This document shows, in pieces, positions 5,964 through 7,574 of a stretch of DNA of 7,574 bases (positions within the stretch are counted from its first letter, which is position 1; each line of letters opens with the position of its first letter). The stretch covers positions 65,550 to 73,123 of the forward strand of contig DFQW01000075.1 of NCBI GenBank assembly GCA_002377985.1, given 5' to 3'. Source of the DNA: Halieaceae bacterium UBA3479 (GTDB lineage: Bacteria > Pseudomonadota > Gammaproteobacteria > Pseudomonadales > Halieaceae). Position numbers and translations under genes: made by a program. The notes under the pieces are model-generated. The model was not told where the DNA came from, made no database searches, and saw only the letters and a list, made by a program, of their open reading frames with translations.

Positions 5964-5992
5964 AGCCTAGCGATGACGCCTAAAATAAGCAA
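5964..5992 (-). promoter_or_regulatory. Putative promoter for the leftward MDR oxidoreductase gene
   Basis: The minus strand shows TTGCTT (5992-5987), a 17-bp spacer and TAGGCT (5969-5964). The start would be near 5957, about 27 bases before ATG 5930. As in the other two divergent regions, the -35 coincides with the AAGCAAGC box. This recurrence raises confidence slightly above that of a lone match. Confidence 0.38.
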
Positions 5993-6011
5993 GCAAGACG
6001 GTTTTTTTCTG
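5980..6011. promoter_or_regulatory. Putative TetR-type operator, site C (AAGCAAGC box)
   Basis: An A-rich tract leads into AAGCAAGCA (5987-5995), eight further bases, then TTTTTCTG (6004-6011). The spacing and both conserved ends match site B exactly without gaps. The inner right arm is degenerate, so the dyad is weaker than at site B. AAGCAAGC overlaps a second phase, AAGCAA at 5991-5996. The site lies between the divergent MDR gene (start 5930) and the Rieske ferredoxin operon (start 6085), fitting coordinate control of both. Confidence 0.52.
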
Positions 6012-6084
6012 CCGGGCCCCGGTGCTACCATCGAGTTTCCCGGTCGTGTCTGGCCGATCTTTGATAAACCAAAAGGACACTCTT

Positions 6085-6393
6085 GTGACTGCGTTTCAGC
6101 CTGCCTTTCCTGATGCCGAACTGGGAAATAACGAGAGTCGCGCTGTGACCCTGAATGGGCGCAATATTTTAGTTTGCCGGGCTGCCGGCGATTTATATGC
6201 GGTCGAAAATCGGTGCACCCACCAGGAGGCCGAGCTCGAAGGGGGACGTATCCGCGGCTGCTTTATTTCTTGTCCGTTGCATGGCGTGCGATTCGATCTC
6301 CGGGACGGCAACCCGATGGGCCAGTTGACGCGCGTACCGTTGTCAACCTTCGAAGTCCGCTTGGCCGACGGCGTCATAGAGGTGGCAGTCTGA
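6085..6393 (+). CDS. Rieske [2Fe-2S] ferredoxin, GTG start
   Basis: This is a 102-residue small soluble electron carrier of the Rieske ferredoxin type that serves oxygenases. The cluster ligands are Cys44-x-His46 (CTHQEAEL) and Cys63-x2-His66 (CPLHG), separated by 16 residues, the normal Rieske spacing. The C-terminal strand PLSTFEVRLADGVIEV is the standard ending of the family. A GTG at 6085 is chosen because AGGA (6074-6077) sits seven bases upstream. The in-frame ATG at 6022 would add 21 residues unlike any ferredoxin and lacks a good ribosome site. The stop TGA overlaps the next ATG by one base, so translation of the two is coupled. It could deliver electrons to the P450 encoded downstream, to the Rieske oxygenase at 3617-4798, or to both. 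No ferredoxin reductase gene is in the window. Confidence 0.92.
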   Translation: MTAFQPAFPDAELGNNESRAVTLNGRNILVCRAAGDLYAVENRCTHQEAELEGGRIRGCFISCPLHGVRFDLRDGNPMGQLTRVPLSTFEVRLADGVIEVAV

Positions 6394-7397
6394 TGCCTCG
6401 TGCCGTTGTGCTCGTGAGACACCCTGAAGGCGCGGTGACGGAGGCGGACTTCGGGATAGTCGAATTGCCCGATGCGCCGTGCCCAGCGGGGTATTTTCGA
6501 ACACGTAATCGCGTGATTTCTCTGGATGCGGGGTTTCGCCAGTGGATGACGGCTGGCGCGGGGGATAACTATCTGACCGGGATGCAGATCGGTGATCCGG
6601 TGCAAAGCATTGTTTTGGGAGAGGTGACTGAGTCCCGGCATCCGGACTATCCGGTGGGAACACTGGTCAGTGCAAGAACCGCCTGGGAGGAGTGCAGTCT
6701 TCTCGATGGCAGCGATCTGTGCTCTCCGCTGGCGGTTTCCCCGGAGATCCCCCTTTATCAATATATGGGGGTTCTCGGCCCCACCGGCATGACGGCGTGG
6801 GTCGGGCTTTTCAAGATCGGTCAGCCATTGGCCGGAGAAACGGTCGTGGTGAGTGCCGCGGGCGGAGCGGTGGGGACCGTTGTCGGGCAGCTCGCCAAGG
6901 CGGAAGGGTGCCGCGTCATTGGGCTGACAAGCAGTCGCTCCAAAGCCGACTGGCTGGAGCAAACCGTCGGCTACGACTCGGTGATAGACCGTGAGACCCA
7001 GCCCGATTTGGCTAGCGCGCTTAAGGCCGCTGCTCCGGAGGGTATTGATATTTTCTTTGACAATGTCGGCGGCGAGGCGTTGGATACCGCCATGGGTCAG
7101 TTGCGGGAGCAGGCTCGCCTGGTGCTTTGTGGTGCGATTTCTCAATATGAAAGCGCCATTCAGCCACTGACTAACAGTTGGGAGCTCATTACCAAACGCG
7201 CGCGGATGGAGGGCTTTATGTTCTCTGATTATTTCGACTCCTTTCCTGAAATCGCGGCCGATCTCCAGCGTCGCCTGCAGGACGGACAGTTGAAGAGTTT
7301 TGACGCGCTATATGAAGGTATTGAGCAAACGCCCCGCGCCTTTTGCGACATGATGCATGGGGCTTCCCGGGGGAAGTGCCTGGTGGTGTTGGACTAA
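6393..7397 (+). CDS. MDR-superfamily NADP-dependent oxidoreductase, second paralogue
   Basis: This is a 334-residue zinc-free medium-chain reductase of the same CurA/PTGR-like group as the protein at 4920-5930, predicted to reduce an activated C=C bond with NADPH. Shared landmarks are NRVISLDAGFRQWM (39-52), IGDPVQSIVLGEV (66-78), the nucleotide loop AAGGAVGTVVGQLAK (155-169), GIDIFFDNVGGEALD (217-231) and the C-terminal GKCLVVLD. The reading frame is open upstream to 6174, but that part overlaps the ferredoxin gene in another frame and does not look like protein of this family. ATG 6393 overlaps the ferredoxin stop (TGATG) and is preceded by GAGG at 6379-6382. The gene is sandwiched between ferredoxin and P450 genes. 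The two paralogues are clearly divergent in the substrate domain, which argues for different substrates. Confidence 0.92.
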   Translation: MPRAVVLVRHPEGAVTEADFGIVELPDAPCPAGYFRTRNRVISLDAGFRQWMTAGAGDNYLTGMQIGDPVQSIVLGEVTESRHPDYPVGTLVSARTAWEECSLLDGSDLCSPLAVSPEIPLYQYMGVLGPTGMTAWVGLFKIGQPLAGETVVVSAAGGAVGTVVGQLAKAEGCRVIGLTSSRSKADWLEQTVGYDSVIDRETQPDLASALKAAAPEGIDIFFDNVGGEALDTAMGQLREQARLVLCGAISQYESAIQPLTNSWELITKRARMEGFMFSDYFDSFPEIAADLQRRLQDGQLKSFDALYEGIEQTPRAFCDMMHGASRGKCLVVLD

Positions 7398-7400
7398 AAG

Positions 7401-7574
7401 ATGCCGACGCAATTACATGATGTGCCTGAAGCGCTGCTGAGCGATTTTGATATCGTGGCGGATACCGGTCTGGCGGCAGATCCACAACAGCGATTGCTGG
7501 AGGCGCTGGTTCGGGATCCGCGCGATATTGTTTACACCCCCCACAATGGCGGGCACTGGCTGGTTACTTCCCAT
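7401..7574 (+). CDS. Cytochrome P450, N-terminal fragment
   Basis: This is the first 58 codons of a gene that continues past the window. The reading begins MPTQLHDVPEALLSDFDIV and later contains DPRDIVYTPHNGGHWLVTSH. The proline-rich start, a helix ending in a basic Arg-Asp stretch, then YTP-x-N-G-G-HW-x-VT, are hallmarks of the N-terminal beta-1 region of soluble bacterial class I P450s. There is no membrane anchor. The haem cysteine and the I-helix acid/Thr pair lie outside the window and cannot be checked. ATG 7401 is three bases after the MDR stop and has only a weak GGA (7391-7393) upstream, suggesting translational coupling. Its operon neighbour, the Rieske ferredoxin, is a candidate redox partner (inference). 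Confidence 0.8.
   Translation, partial: MPTQLHDVPEALLSDFDIVADTGLAADPQQRLLEALVRDPRDIVYTPHNGGHWLVTSH

Noticed and set aside
6012..6022. CCGG-GCC-CCGG mini-hairpin after the T-tract near site C
   Set aside because: The stem is only four base pairs and follows the T-tract instead of preceding it, so it is not a terminator on the plus strand. On the minus strand it is followed by As.
6174..6392. N-terminal extension of the second MDR protein by 73 residues
   Set aside because: The extension overlaps the Rieske ferredoxin gene in another frame and lacks MDR-type sequence. The ATG at 6393 with GAGG upstream begins exactly at the family consensus.
6096..7145. Long open frame of 349 codons on the minus strand opposite the ferredoxin and MDR genes
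   Set aside because: It is antisense to two well-supported genes. Its translation is rich in Arg, His, Pro and Ser with no recognisable domain, and it has no ribosome site that stands out. It is a GC-driven shadow frame.

Overview
The window looks like a bacterial catabolic gene cluster of about 7.6 kb. Gene density is high, GC content is moderate, Shine-Dalgarno sites are clear, and ATG and GTG starts are mixed. Gene content and protein style suggest a proteobacterium, most plausibly a marine gammaproteobacterium that degrades steroid-, terpene- or polycyclic-type compounds. The organism call is low-confidence inference; no rRNA or other marker gene is present.

Layout, left to right. (1) The 5' end of a minus-strand gene resembling the DUF35 Zn-ribbon/OB-fold acyl-CoA-binding family (1-73). 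(2) A divergent plus-strand unit: TetR-type regulator (247-969), short-chain dehydrogenase (1046-1810) and SnoaL/NTF2-fold protein (1838-2245). (3) A convergent minus-strand short-chain dehydrogenase (2272-3054). (4) A divergent plus-strand pair: ABM-fold small protein (3276-3593) and Rieske non-haem iron oxygenase alpha subunit (3617-4798), closed by a strong bidirectional terminator (4821-4851). (5) A minus-strand zinc-free MDR-type NADPH oxidoreductase (4920-5930). (6) A divergent, tightly packed plus-strand operon: Rieske [2Fe-2S] ferredoxin (6085-6393), a second MDR oxidoreductase (6393-7397) and the N-terminus of a cytochrome P450 that runs off the window (7401 onward).

Taken together, the genes supply two oxygenases (Rieske and P450), a candidate electron carrier, two alcohol/ketone dehydrogenases, two double-bond (enone/enoyl) reductases, an NTF2-fold enzyme and a possible acyl-CoA-processing partner. 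This is the set expected for stepwise oxidation and reduction of a hydrophobic cyclic substrate ending in CoA chemistry. The substrate cannot be read from the sequence.

The most interesting signal is non-coding. All three divergent intergenic gaps contain the same element: an A-rich tract followed by AAGCAAGC and a partly symmetric right half (174-205, 3128-3159, 5980-6011). In each case its reverse complement gives TTGCTT, correctly placed to be the -35 of the leftward promoter. At the middle site a near-palindrome also covers the -35 of the rightward promoter. The simplest reading is that these are operators for the TetR-type regulator, making the window a self-contained regulon of six transcription units. 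Apart from P450 and DUF35, which are cut by the edges, all genes look intact. No mobile elements, RNA genes or CRISPR arrays were seen.
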